From Bradyrhizobium sp. dw_411 (GTDB lineage Bacteria > Pseudomonadota > Alphaproteobacteria > Rhizobiales > Xanthobacteraceae): a DNA stretch of 64,000 nt. Of the stretch, positions 44,723 through 53,366 are shown piece by piece (position 1 is the first letter of the stretch; each line of letters starts with the position of its first letter). Made by a program: the position numbers and the translations under genes. The notes below the pieces were generated by a model. It did not search any database, was not told the origin of the DNA, and was given only the letters and a program-made list of their open reading frames with translations. The stretch spans positions 248,001 through 312,000 of the forward strand of contig NZ_JAAVUY010000003.1 of NCBI RefSeq assembly GCF_018449695.1. Direction: 5' to 3'.

Positions 44723-45319
44723 CTAACGAACATCGAGCACGAAATCAAAACGACCGGTGAGTGCAGCGTTATTGCTGGCTGTCCGCATCAAGAGCTCACT
44801 ACGGAAAAAGCCGTCCGAGCCATTCTTCGGCTCGCCGGGGAAATATAGCTGCGTAGTGAGTAAACGCCCGCCTGGTGGCTGAACCTTTACATGAATGTGT
44901 CGTGTGCGTCGTTCATACGCTCCTGGAACAATGCTGCGCAATCGATAGCGACCGCCAGCGTCGGTGAATTGATGGCCGCGCAAGCGGAATCCCGAGCTAT
45001 CATAATCACCTGTGTCATTCGCTTGCCAAAAATCAAGTAGCGCTCTTGAAACTGGTTTGCAGTCCCGGGAAAGTACGAAGCCAGAGAGCTCGAACAGGCG
45101 TCCGGCGATTCCGACTTCGTAGAGATCGGCATTCGCTGGTGACGATGGCTTGAAGAAGGGGCCTTCGGTCTCTCTTGGCGTAGCGGCCATATCGCTGTCG
45201 CGGCATTCCGGCGTGATGGACGGCTGGCTTTCTGCAAAGCTCCTGCTGGGCACCAGCAACGAACCGAGGCCAAACACCCCAGCCTCAAGTACACGCCGAC
45301 GCGATTGATAATTAGTCAC
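44723..45319 (-). CDS. Exported intradiol ring-cleavage dioxygenase-like protein
   Basis: 198 residues from GTG 45319 after AAAGGGGATTTCC. Tat-like signal with SRRRVLEAGVFGLGSLLVPS. The non-haem Fe(III) ligands of intradiol dioxygenases are all seen: Tyr106 (GDYDSSG), Tyr135 (PGAYERR), His141 and His143 (RHIHVKVQ). ETEGPFF near residue 52 matches protocatechuate 3,4-dioxygenase beta-like proteins. No alpha-subunit gene is adjacent, so it is likely one of the single-subunit, exported forms that act on catechol-type compounds outside the cytoplasm. Upstream 45320-45592 shows no gene. Confidence 0.88.
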   Translation of the reverse strand: MTNYQSRRRVLEAGVFGLGSLLVPSRSFAESQPSITPECRDSDMAATPRETEGPFFKPSSPANADLYEVGIAGRLFELSGFVLSRDCKPVSRALLDFWQANDTGDYDSSGFRLRGHQFTDAGGRYRLRSIVPGAYERRTRHIHVKVQPPGGRLLTTQLYFPGEPKNGSDGFFRSELLMRTASNNAALTGRFDFVLDVR

Positions 45320-45592
45320 GGAAATCCCCTTTGTGAGGCAATCTTGGTTCACACGGCTCAAGCACGCATAGCCGCGCCGTTGATACATGCATTATTATAA
45401 CAGGCCGAGATCCGATCGATTGCCGCAGATTAGGAAAGACTTATTTTACTGACGATACGAGATCGGCCACGCTCGAGCGGTACCGTTCGCTGAGGCCTGC
45501 TTCTCAATGAGATTACTGCATCCGGATATCGGCGGGGCTCGCACAGACCCGTACGACCCTCACTCTGATGAGTTTGCGCCAGTTCTGCCAAG

Positions 45593-46612
45593 CTATGCCC
45601 GGATATCAACCACGACTTTGCCGAAGTGCCGGCCCATCTCAAGATATTCGTAGGCGGATGGCGCCTCGTCGAAAGGAAAGACCTTGTCGATATTCGGAGT
45701 GATCTCATTCACGTCGACGAAACGGACAAGCTGCTCGAGCATAGAACGGCTGCCGGCCGTGATGCCGACCAGACGCTTTGCGCCGGCGATCAGCGCGCCC
45801 GGCTCGATCGAGACGCCGCCGCCGCCGCTGACCCGGCCGATAACGACGATCGTCCCGCCTGGACCTGTGGCCTTCAGTGATCGCGCCAAAGTACCCTCGC
45901 CACCGACTTCGACGACGAGATCGACCCCTTTGCCGCCCGTGAGTCGCAAGACCTCCTCCTGCCATTCCGGCGTCTTGCGATAGTTGACCGTTGCGCTGGC
46001 ACCGAGCGAACGCGCGCGTTCGAGCTTTTCGTCCTGCGACGAGGTTATGATCGTGAAGAGACCGGCGGTTCGAGCAAGCTGCAGTGCCCAGAGCGACACG
46101 CCGCCCGTGCCCAACAGGAGAACACTCGCGCCTGGCTTGATCGCGCCAGCAACGAACAGCGCATTCCACGCCGTGACGCCGGCGCATGAAAGCGTTGCAG
46201 ACGCGATCGCGTCGAGGGTGCGAGGTGCGTGGGCGAATGCTTCCTCGCTCGCTGTAAGTTCTTGCGCAAGCGTGCCGTCTGTCTGGGCACCGAAGGAAAC
46301 AGCCGTCTTGCCAAACGACAACGGACCGTCGATCCATCGCGGATAATAGCTCGTGATGACGCGATCACCCAGCTTGAATCGGGTTACCGCCGTGCCCACG
46401 GCAACAACATCTCCACACCCGTCGACGAGCGGGATGAGCGGATAATCGGGAGGATTGAAAAATTGGCCCTTTGCGAAGCTGAGATCGCGATAATTCAACG
46501 CGGCGGCATCGATGCGCACGCGGATTTCGTTCGCATCGGGCTTGCGGCTGGCACGCTCGACGCGTTCAAGTCCGGCAAGACCGGCGCCGGCCTTGATTTG
46601 AAAAGCCTTCAT
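45593..46612 (-). CDS. Zinc-free MDR oxidoreductase (quinone reductase / alcohol dehydrogenase-like)
   Basis: 339 residues from ATG 46612 after AGGAGAAATTG. N-terminal GroES-like domain (NEIRVRIDAAALNYRDLSF, PLIPLVDGCGDVVAVG), then the Rossmann fold (VLLLGTGGVSLWALQLA). The position of the catalytic zinc cysteine is occupied by NYRDLS, typical of quinone-reductase-type MDR enzymes using NADPH. It lies 115 bases after the serine hydrolase gene on the same strand; a LysR regulator diverges from that gene. Confidence 0.88.
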   Translation of the reverse strand: MKAFQIKAGAGLAGLERVERASRKPDANEIRVRIDAAALNYRDLSFAKGQFFNPPDYPLIPLVDGCGDVVAVGTAVTRFKLGDRVITSYYPRWIDGPLSFGKTAVSFGAQTDGTLAQELTASEEAFAHAPRTLDAIASATLSCAGVTAWNALFVAGAIKPGASVLLLGTGGVSLWALQLARTAGLFTIITSSQDEKLERARSLGASATVNYRKTPEWQEEVLRLTGGKGVDLVVEVGGEGTLARSLKATGPGGTIVVIGRVSGGGGVSIEPGALIAGAKRLVGITAGSRSMLEQLVRFVDVNEITPNIDKVFPFDEAPSAYEYLEMGRHFGKVVVDIRA

Positions 46613-46727
46613 CAATTTCTCCTGGAAGTTTGTCGACGGGCCGGTCCATACCAGCCCGCCATTTGAATTTTCCGGATCATTCTCGATTGCCGAATCCGGC
46701 GGCAGCCAGGTCTGCGAAACAGACGGA

Positions 46728-48041
46728 TCACGCACCGTAGACTGCGCGGCGAAGGGACATTGGAAAATCGCCGGTCATTCCCGCGACTGCGGTGTTCGTC
46801 AGTACGATGACGGACAGCCCGGCGGCCGGGTCTACCCAAAAATTCGTGCCGTACACTCCTGCCCACATCCAGGCTCCGGCCATCATCGGGGACTTTGCCG
46901 CGACCGGGTCCTTGAGAACCGCCACGCCAAGCCCCCAACCGAAACCAGGTCCGGCTGCACCTACCGTCAGGTCGCCAACTGCATTGCTCGTCATCGCGGC
47001 GACGGTTTCCGGGCGGATGATCCCCGAACCTCCGGTGCGAATTGCTTCTGCGAAGCGCAGGTAGTCCATGGCTGTTCCGACCATACCGACACCACCCGAA
47101 GGAAATGCCTTTGGGTCGAAAGCGCGGGCGGGTGAATAGTCGATGGCGCTTTGACCGAACTTGAGTGAAAATGGCTCTGCCATACGTTCCGGGCGCGGGG
47201 AGGCATCGCCGTAAGGGGTGGCCAACCCGTTGCCCTCCGGCGAACTGACGAAGCTGACGCTGGTCATGTTCAGCGGTCGCGTGACGATGTTTCGGACGGC
47301 GTCAGGCAATTTCGAGTCCGTCGCACGCTCTATGACGGCTCCGAGTACATCGATCGCAACGGAATAACGCCAGCTGGTGCCCGGTTCAAAGAGCAAGGGC
47401 GCGGAGGCTATCCGGTGCAGATTCTCTTCGAGCGTCAGGCCGGAGGCGTCCAGGCCATCGGAAACACCCAAGCGATGGTACGGACCATCCCGGGGCTCAA
47501 GAAAGCCATAGGTCAGGCCTGCGGTATGGGTGAGAAGGTGGCGAACCGTTATGAGCGGCTCGCGACCGTCGATGAGCTTCGGCCGAAAGTCCGGAAGCCA
47601 GCGCGTTACCGGGTCTTCCAGGCGGAGTTGACCGCGATCAACGAGGGCCAGCGCCGTCACGCAAACGATCGGCTTTGTCATTGAAGCCAGTCTGTAGACT
47701 TCGCCCTCGTCGATCCGGCGTTGAGATTCCCTGTCGGCAAAACCAACGGCGCGCTGATAGGCGATCTCGCCATTTTTTGCAGCGATGACCGTTGCGCCGA
47801 CGATATGATCGCCGCTCACCGCATCGTTGATGATGGCATCCAGCGCCTTTGTCCGGTCCCAAGGACGCGCGGCTGTTTGCAGTGTCGACCCGTCCCCAAT
47901 GGCGGGGCTTGCAAATGCTGCCGTCAATCCTACGGCCGACGCTGCAGCCAGAAATTCGCGCCTCGATACTTCTATGGAGCCTGCTGCGGGCTTCCGGGGG
48001 ACGGTGGCTTCATTTCCAGCTTCCGCAAACGATACAATCAA
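46728..48041 (-). CDS. Tat-exported class C beta-lactamase-family serine hydrolase
   Basis: 437 residues from a TTG at 48041; no in-frame ATG or GTG comes before the signal peptide. Tat signal SRREFLAAASAVGLTAAFA at about 26-44. Beta-lactamase/esterase motifs: nucleophile Ser in LASMTKP (SxxK), Tyr in WRYSVAID, and HTAGLTYGF. Such proteins are esterases, transesterases or peptidases more often than antibiotic-resistance enzymes. Upstream of the MDR gene and divergent from LysR, which probably controls both. The start codon is uncertain. Confidence 0.85.
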   Translation of the reverse strand: MIVSFAEAGNEATVPRKPAAGSIEVSRREFLAAASAVGLTAAFASPAIGDGSTLQTAARPWDRTKALDAIINDAVSGDHIVGATVIAAKNGEIAYQRAVGFADRESQRRIDEGEVYRLASMTKPIVCVTALALVDRGQLRLEDPVTRWLPDFRPKLIDGREPLITVRHLLTHTAGLTYGFLEPRDGPYHRLGVSDGLDASGLTLEENLHRIASAPLLFEPGTSWRYSVAIDVLGAVIERATDSKLPDAVRNIVTRPLNMTSVSFVSSPEGNGLATPYGDASPRPERMAEPFSLKFGQSAIDYSPARAFDPKAFPSGGVGMVGTAMDYLRFAEAIRTGGSGIIRPETVAAMTSNAVGDLTVGAAGPGFGWGLGVAVLKDPVAAKSPMMAGAWMWAGVYGTNFWVDPAAGLSVIVLTNTAVAGMTGDFPMSLRRAVYGA

Positions 48042-48085
48042 GAGATGGATAACTTACGGCTCTCCCTGAGAGGTGATAATATGTC

Positions 48086-48097
48086 AATTGGGCAATT
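48086..48097. promoter_or_regulatory. Possible LysR binding site
   Basis: AATTG-GG-CAATT, a short inverted repeat centred between the divergent hydrolase and lysR genes, 29-40 bases before the lysR start. It lies where an autoregulating LysR protein would bind; the match to the T-N11-A form is loose. Confidence 0.35.
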
Positions 48098-48125
48098 CAG
48101 TTCTCATCCTGGGTAGGAAATTCTC

Positions 48126-49040
48126 ATGCTCGATCGCATTACGGGAATGCAGGTGTTTTCGCGCGCCGCTCACACGGGAAGTCTCTCGGCCGCCGCCCGG
48201 CAACTTTCAATTTCTCCGGGGATGGCAACCAAGCACCTCGATGCTTTGGAAGGGCGGTTGGGGGTGCGCCTGTTTCACCGGAGCACGCGCAAGCTGAGCC
48301 TCACCGAACCCGGCCGGCAATATCTGGAGACATGTATCCGGCTGCTACCCGAATTGGAGGAAGTGGAGGCGATGATCGCGTCGCAGCGAGTGGACGCAAC
48401 CGGTCTCCTTCGATTGAATACGCCCCTTTCATTCGGTGTACGTTATGTGGCGCCACTCATTTCGGCCTTTAGCGCACAACATCCGAAGGTCACGGTTGAT
48501 CTCGGTTTGAACGATCGCATCGTGGATCTGGTGGATGAGGGGTGGGACTTGACGATCCGCGTCGGTCCCCTCAAGGACAGCCGCCTCGTGTCTCGAAGGC
48601 TGGCCGAAAGCGCCATGATCGTTTGTGCGGCTCCGGCCTATTGGGCGGCACGTGGCCGCCCGAAGCTGTGGGCAGACCTTAAGGACCATAATTGTTTAGG
48701 CTCCTCCATTTCCGCCGTATCGCAACCCGATGAATGGCTGTTCGGCGAGCATCGCGACAAGCGGGTTGCCGTGAAGGGGACGATGCGAACCAATAATGGC
48801 AACGCTCTTGTCAACGCCGCGATTGCGGGCCTCGGAGTTCTATATGAGCCGGAGTTTGTTGTTGCCGATGCGATCCGGTGGGGCGAACTTGAAAGTGTTA
48901 CGCTGGAGGCTCCTGCGGCGAGCCTGGGAGGCATACATCTTATCTACCTGCCTGATCGGTCGCCCACGGCAAAGGTCAGGGTTATGATTGACTTCCTTGT
49001 CGCAGCTTTCAATCCGAATCCGCCATGGGCAATTCAATAA
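48126..49040 (+). CDS. LysR-family transcription regulator
   Basis: 304 residues, ATG after TAGGAAATTCTC. N-terminal helix-turn-helix: MQVFSRAAHTGSLSAAARQL ... SPGMATKHLDALEGRLGVRLFHRSTRKLSLTE, then the two-lobed effector domain from about 90 (GLLRLNTPLSFGVRYVAPLI, DLTIRVGPLKDSRLVSRRLA). This sequence type is common beside serine hydrolase and quinone-reductase-like genes, as here. Effector unknown. Confidence 0.92.
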   Translation: MLDRITGMQVFSRAAHTGSLSAAARQLSISPGMATKHLDALEGRLGVRLFHRSTRKLSLTEPGRQYLETCIRLLPELEEVEAMIASQRVDATGLLRLNTPLSFGVRYVAPLISAFSAQHPKVTVDLGLNDRIVDLVDEGWDLTIRVGPLKDSRLVSRRLAESAMIVCAAPAYWAARGRPKLWADLKDHNCLGSSISAVSQPDEWLFGEHRDKRVAVKGTMRTNNGNALVNAAIAGLGVLYEPEFVVADAIRWGELESVTLEAPAASLGGIHLIYLPDRSPTAKVRVMIDFLVAAFNPNPPWAIQ

Positions 49041-49105
49041 AGCTGAGCGGCTTCACGCAAACAAATAAATCTGGATAGCATCTCGCATGCTGCCCGATGA
49101 AAAGT

Positions 49106-49140
49106 GCAACGCCGCGTGGACTTCCTCCGCGCGGCGTTGC
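49106..49140. terminator. Hairpin terminator between lysR and the nitroreductase gene
   Basis: A perfect 11-base stem (GCAACGCCGCG / CGCGGCGTTGC) with a 13-base loop. On the minus strand it is followed by ACTTTTC, so it mainly ends the nitroreductase transcript (stop at 49152), but its central position between converging genes suggests two-way use. Confidence 0.7.
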
Positions 49141-49151
49141 ACAATCTATGT

Positions 49152-50270
49152 TTAGGCGATCACAACGGCGCTGAGCGGCCGACGTCCGCTCGCCGGTGCG
49201 GTCCCGCCGGCATACCCGGCCCGGAAGCCAAAAATCGGCTCCCATCCCGTCCAATTTGTACCGAGGTTCAAACGGGCAGCGACCGAAGATTTGCTTTCGG
49301 TCGACGTTTCATAGTCGATGACTTCGATGTGATGGTTCATCGGCTGCATGGCCAAACCGCGCAAGGTGGCCTCAAGGTGAGTCCGCTGCCACAACCGGCC
49401 GGCTTCCATGTGCAGGCGGTGATCGGTTCGCGGTCCACGGACCATAATCAACCCGAACGCCGCAGCCGTTCCGCAAGCCACTGTCCGCGTCATCTCAACC
49501 CACGCCGCATCAGCTTTTTCAAGTGCCTGATCATTCGTATCCGTGCCGCTTGGCGCGTTTATCGTAATGCCGATGTGACGACCGTCGCGCAGGCCTGGAA
49601 CACTGAGAATGCGTTGCGACGACTCCATCACCAGTCCGCTGAAATTCTTTCCCTCGCTCCCGCGAGCATCGATCAGCAGAAGCTTGACGTCAGGGTTGGT
49701 CGCCTGGGCGGACAAGGCATCCACTACGTCGCTCTCGACCTGGCGGTCGAGCTGATAGGGCCCGCGATGGGTGTGGCGGAGCGAGATCGCGTTGTGATGC
49801 CGATGAGGTGCCGCAACCGTCGGTTCGAACTCCACAACTGCGGCGGTGTCGGCATCGGGACCATTGGGCAGGAGCGAAACCTTGGCTGCCAAACCCTGGG
49901 ATGGCGCCGCGACGCAGGTGTTTTCGAGCGCGCAGCCGAGACCCATATAGAATTCGCGGCGATATGGATCGAGGTTGGCAAGATTTCTGGTTTTGTTGGC
50001 AATGATTTCGAGCCGGTTGGCGTTGAGCCGAAACAGCCAGGGCTGCGTGTTGTACGGATTCGCTGACAGGATAGCGGCGGAGGCGACCCGAAGCACGCCG
50101 CTGCCCTCGTTCGACTGCCAATAGTCCCAAGGCGCCGTACCACCTTTGTCAGGCAAAGCCGACACGGGCCCGCTCTCGGCCCGCGCCACATTTCCTACGC
50201 CTCGAAGTCCGGCCGCAGCGACGATCCCGCCAGCAACGAACGCACGCTTGGAAATCCAATGAGCAGTCAT
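49152..50270 (-). CDS. Exported Acg-type nitroreductase-family protein
   Basis: 372 residues. N-terminal Tat-like signal (SKRAFVAGGIVAAAGLRGVG). Nitroreductase fold: ILSANPYNTQPWLFRL for FMN binding, RREFYMGLGCALEN, then a second half-domain with ISLRHTHRGPY and AWVEMTRTVACGTAAAFGL. The double-half architecture resembles Acg (Rv2032)-like proteins, which may store flavin rather than turn over. Its position beside Tat-exported enzymes suggests a periplasmic role. The stem at 49106 ends the transcript. Confidence 0.85.
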   Translation of the reverse strand: MTAHWISKRAFVAGGIVAAAGLRGVGNVARAESGPVSALPDKGGTAPWDYWQSNEGSGVLRVASAAILSANPYNTQPWLFRLNANRLEIIANKTRNLANLDPYRREFYMGLGCALENTCVAAPSQGLAAKVSLLPNGPDADTAAVVEFEPTVAAPHRHHNAISLRHTHRGPYQLDRQVESDVVDALSAQATNPDVKLLLIDARGSEGKNFSGLVMESSQRILSVPGLRDGRHIGITINAPSGTDTNDQALEKADAAWVEMTRTVACGTAAAFGLIMVRGPRTDHRLHMEAGRLWQRTHLEATLRGLAMQPMNHHIEVIDYETSTESKSSVAARLNLGTNWTGWEPIFGFRAGYAGGTAPASGRRPLSAVVIA

Positions 50271-50580
50271 AAAAGGCTCCCGAAAATGAAGATAGTGAGC
50301 TGGTATAGTCCGACCGCAGCGACACGCGCCGCTATCCGGCTACCATATAGATGAGCATCGAAGAGCGGACAGGGTCTGTAATCGATCTCGCAGCGAATTC
50401 TGTATTTTCTGTCGGTGCGAACAGGGTGCCCATATTTTCATAGCTCGCCCGTGAAATGCCATCCGCGGCGCTCCGAACGTTCTTCTCTTCCGAAGTAAAT
50501 AAAGAGCGCTAAAATTCCTCAAGCCGCCATCTCGGCTTGGCCGGTCACGCGCATGAAGCCTCGCGCGAGAGAGCTCCCTC
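50271..50580. other. Intergenic 310 bases, no gene seen
   Basis: Lies between the extradiol dioxygenase stop and the nitroreductase start, both on the minus strand. It should contain the nitroreductase promoter. Short open frames here have no ribosome site. Confidence 0.4.
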
Positions 50581-51543
50581 TCACTCATCGCTCACTTCGT
50601 AGTTCCTGGCGAAATCGATGGGCGGGGTGGGCCCCCACACATAGAAGGCGTCTTCTGCCTTGTTGTCGTGCGCTTCCCAATCGTAATCGGCGGCCACAAA
50701 ATCCATATCGCAGGAGTATTCGGCGTAACTTCCCCAGGGGTCGCGGACATAGTGGAAATAGTTGGAGCCAAGGACGTGCCGGCCCATGCCCCAGCCACGT
50801 TGGTGTCCTTTGTCGGCCATTGCTTTGGCCCCCAGCCCGACGGCTTCGAGGGAGGGGACGTCGAAACTGCAATGATGAAGCCCCGGTCCCTCCGATTTGA
50901 CGAAGGCGATAAGGTGGTGATCGCTACCATGGACCCCGTGCATGAAGGCGATCTCGTCGCCGGCCCGGTCGGACAATCGAAGCCCGATAACCTGCGTGTA
51001 GAATTTCACGGCCCGGTCCAATTCCGGAGTGAAAAACAAGATATGCGACATCCTCGTCGGAGGGGGTTTGCTTGCTCCGGTCCTCGATGGCGCGCGCGCG
51101 GAGTTCGCGGTACTGGCGGGCCAAAGCGCGGGCGTCTTCCGATCAGGCGTAGTCTTGAGTGCGACACAGATCTCCACCAGCATTCCATCGGGGTCACGAA
51201 ACCACAGACCGTTGGATTCGAAGCCCGGTGGCGGCGCCAATCGCTCGACTCCGCATTCCCTCAAATGCGAGGTGAATCGGGGAATGTCGTCTTCGAAGGC
51301 CGCCAAAGAGAGGTGATGGATCCGTTTCCGAGGTCCATCGGCTATTGTGATGCAGGGCGCGGCTTGCCCCTGGATGGAAACGTCGAGGTTAGCGCCTTGC
51401 GCGACCGTATCCAGGCCGAAATCCGAATAGAACCGGCGCGCTACTTCTACATCGGGAACGGTCATCGCTAATCGCCGTACCGAGTGAACTCCTAAAACAC
51501 CGGGTCGTCGCGTCGCAGGAATAAAGCCGCCGGTTTGCGTCAT
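50581..51543 (-). CDS. Type I extradiol dioxygenase (two VOC domains)
   Basis: 320 residues from ATG 51543 after GGGGAGGAACAGTC. Two vicinal-oxygen-chelate modules: about 18-130 (SVRRLAMTVPDVEVARRFYSDFGLD) and 165-300 (MSHILFFTPELDRAVKFYTQVIGL). Fe(II) ligands of the second domain: His in MSHILF, His in GLHHCSFDV and Glu in GSYAEYS. It resembles 2,3-dihydroxybiphenyl/catechol 2,3-dioxygenases. A proline/serine-rich linker (PASTANSARAPSRTG) between the domains is unusual. It follows the FAH-family gene by 35 bases, forming a meta-cleavage pair. Confidence 0.88.
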   Translation of the reverse strand: MTQTGGFIPATRRPGVLGVHSVRRLAMTVPDVEVARRFYSDFGLDTVAQGANLDVSIQGQAAPCITIADGPRKRIHHLSLAAFEDDIPRFTSHLRECGVERLAPPPGFESNGLWFRDPDGMLVEICVALKTTPDRKTPALWPASTANSARAPSRTGASKPPPTRMSHILFFTPELDRAVKFYTQVIGLRLSDRAGDEIAFMHGVHGSDHHLIAFVKSEGPGLHHCSFDVPSLEAVGLGAKAMADKGHQRGWGMGRHVLGSNYFHYVRDPWGSYAEYSCDMDFVAADYDWEAHDNKAEDAFYVWGPTPPIDFARNYEVSDE

Positions 51544-51578
51544 GACTGTTCCTCCCCATGGATATTGTTGGCCGGCGT

Positions 51579-52463
51579 TTACGCGGCAGCGGTTTGCGAA
51601 TTCAAGACCTCGTCTTCGATCGGGTTGCAAAGCACGCCGATCCCGTCGACCTCGACCTCGCACACGTCTCCTGCATGCATATAGAGGCGAGGCATGCGGG
51701 CATGGCCCACACCGCCCGGCGTTCCACTGACGATCACGTCTCCCGGAGCCAATGTGATCGCGTCGCTGACCACGCTGACGAGCGTGGCGATGTCGAAGAC
51801 CAGGTCGTCCGTCGACGCCGATTGTACGACCTTGCCGTTCAATCGGGTCACCAGCCGCAGGCCGCGGATACCGGGCGGAAGTTCATCCGCACTCACGAAC
51901 CAGGGTCCGAAAGGCCCGGTCCCGTCGAAGTTCTTGCCCACAGTCCATTGCGGGGCCTTGAACTGGTATTCGCGCACGGAAGCATCGTTGAAAAGAGCGT
52001 AGCCGGCGACATGATTCAAAGCCTTGGCTCTCGGAATATGTCTCCCGCCCCTGCCGATTATCGCGGCGATTTCGCCCTCGAAATCCAGTGTATCTGACGC
52101 GAGAGGTCGCACGATCGCTGCGCCGTGCCCCACCAGCGATGACGCGAACCGCGGAAAGAGAGTCGGATAGTCCGGCTGTTTGAAACCGCTCTCGGCCGAA
52201 TGGTCCGCATAGTTCAGGCCGGCGCAGATGATCTTTTCCGGAGCAGGCAGAACCGGCAGGAATGTTATTTCTGAGGGATCGATTTCGGGCGCCCCGGCGA
52301 GCGTTCGTTCCGCATTCTTCAGCGCATCCGGTCCTTCTCGAAGCAAATCGAGAAGGCCGCCCAGCCATGGCGACCTTTCCTGGAATAGCGCCCGAACGGC
52401 ACCCGTACTCGTCTTCAATCCCAGGCCGACACCCTGAGAAGTCTTGATCGTGGCAATGCGCAT
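51579..52463 (-). CDS. Fumarylacetoacetate hydrolase-family protein
   Basis: 294 residues from ATG 52463. FAH motifs: PEKIICAGLNYADHSAESG, DTLDFEGEIAAIIGRGGRHI with the metal-binding acidic pair, NDASVREYQ and the C-terminal SGTPGGVGHAR. Members hydrolyse acylpyruvates, decarboxylate oxaloacetate or process meta-cleavage products. With the neighbouring extradiol dioxygenase it probably acts on the ring-opened product. First gene of the minus-strand pair; the divergent gntR shares a promoter with two direct repeats. Confidence 0.9.
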   Translation of the reverse strand: MRIATIKTSQGVGLGLKTSTGAVRALFQERSPWLGGLLDLLREGPDALKNAERTLAGAPEIDPSEITFLPVLPAPEKIICAGLNYADHSAESGFKQPDYPTLFPRFASSLVGHGAAIVRPLASDTLDFEGEIAAIIGRGGRHIPRAKALNHVAGYALFNDASVREYQFKAPQWTVGKNFDGTGPFGPWFVSADELPPGIRGLRLVTRLNGKVVQSASTDDLVFDIATLVSVVSDAITLAPGDVIVSGTPGGVGHARMPRLYMHAGDVCEVEVDGIGVLCNPIEDEVLNSQTAAA

Positions 52464-52526
52464 AACGCGATGTCCCTTTTCGGTTTCGGTGGCGAGGGTG
52501 CCAGCGGACAAACGATATTGCAATAA

Positions 52527-52561
52527 AAAAATCTATTTTACTAATACAAAAATCTATTTTA
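52527..52561. promoter_or_regulatory. Two direct repeats in the gntR / FAH divergent promoter
   Basis: AAAAATCTATTTTA occurs at 52527-52540 and again at 52548-52561, exactly 21 bases apart, which is two helical turns. The AT-rich sequence sits 43-78 bases before gntR and on the other side of the FAH gene. The likely ligand is the GntR protein at 52605-53333. Both repeats would lie on one face of the DNA. Confidence 0.6.
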
Positions 52562-52604
52562 TATGCGATCTGCTTCGCTCAGAAGCGAGAGGAGGCGCTA
52601 CCCA

Positions 52605-53333
52605 ATGCCAAATTCCACTTCTGTTAGATCGCGAAGCCTGACCCAAGACGTGTATGAGCGCATTCGCGCTGACATCTTGACCTGTCGGCTCGGCCCCGGC
52701 GTCAAGCTGCGTATCGCTGATCTCTGCGAGGCTCTCGGTGGAGTCAGTCTGGGTGCGGTGCGCGAGGCGCTTTCGCGGCTCGCCGCGGATGGATTGGTCA
52801 TATCCGAACCCCAGCGGGGCTTCACCGTTGCACCGGTGTCGGGGAGTGATCTCGAAGAGCTTACTTTAGCACGTATCGAAGTCGAAGGCTGGTGCTTGCG
52901 TGCCGCCATCGCGAAGGGCGGTGTGCGATGGGAGGCTGGGGTCGAGGCCGCCTTCCGCGCGCTTGGACGCACTCCGTATTTCGCCCCGGACGACTCCGAT
53001 CGGCTGTCGGATGCCTGGGTCGCCTCTCACGCGGCTTTTCACGAGGCCCTCGTCGCGGCAGCCGGTAATAGCTGGCTTCTCCGAATCCGCGAACAACTTT
53101 ACGGGCAAAGCGAGCGCTATCGGCGCTTGTCCGTACCGGTCAATCCCCAGCGGCGCGATGTAGAAGCCGAGCACCGCGACATCATGGAGGCCACTCTCGC
53201 GCGCGATGCCGACCGTGCGGTCGAGACATTGTCAATGCATCTGCGGCTCACGACCCGCATCCTTCTGGACGCTCATCTCGCGGAGAGCACGCAGCGTTTC
53301 CGGCTAACGTCGATCCATCTCAACTGCGGCTGA
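52605..53333 (+). CDS. GntR-family (FCD) regulator
   Basis: 242 residues from ATG 52605 (MPNSTSVRSRS) with GAGAGGAGG ten bases upstream. Winged helix (SLTQDVYERIRADILTCRLGPG, SLGAVREALSRLAADGLV, EPQRGFTVAPVS) and FCD domain (LTLARIEVEGWCLRAAI, SHAAFHEALVAAAGNSWLL, EHRDIMEATLARDADRA). First gene before the importer operon and divergent from the dioxygenase pair, so it likely controls both through the 21-base-spaced repeats. Confidence 0.9.
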   Translation: MPNSTSVRSRSLTQDVYERIRADILTCRLGPGVKLRIADLCEALGGVSLGAVREALSRLAADGLVISEPQRGFTVAPVSGSDLEELTLARIEVEGWCLRAAIAKGGVRWEAGVEAAFRALGRTPYFAPDDSDRLSDAWVASHAAFHEALVAAAGNSWLLRIREQLYGQSERYRRLSVPVNPQRRDVEAEHRDIMEATLARDADRAVETLSMHLRLTTRILLDAHLAESTQRFRLTSIHLNCG

Positions 53334-53366
53334 ACGCAGGCAGGTATTATCCACAGGGAGGCGAAG

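Noticed and set aside
44723..45319. Assignment as PcaH of a protocatechuate 3,4-dioxygenase
   Set aside because: No pcaG partner, shorter chain and an export signal.
46728..48041. Antibiotic-resistance beta-lactamase
   Set aside because: Class C-like motifs are shared with many esterases; context with LysR and MDR oxidoreductase does not suggest resistance.
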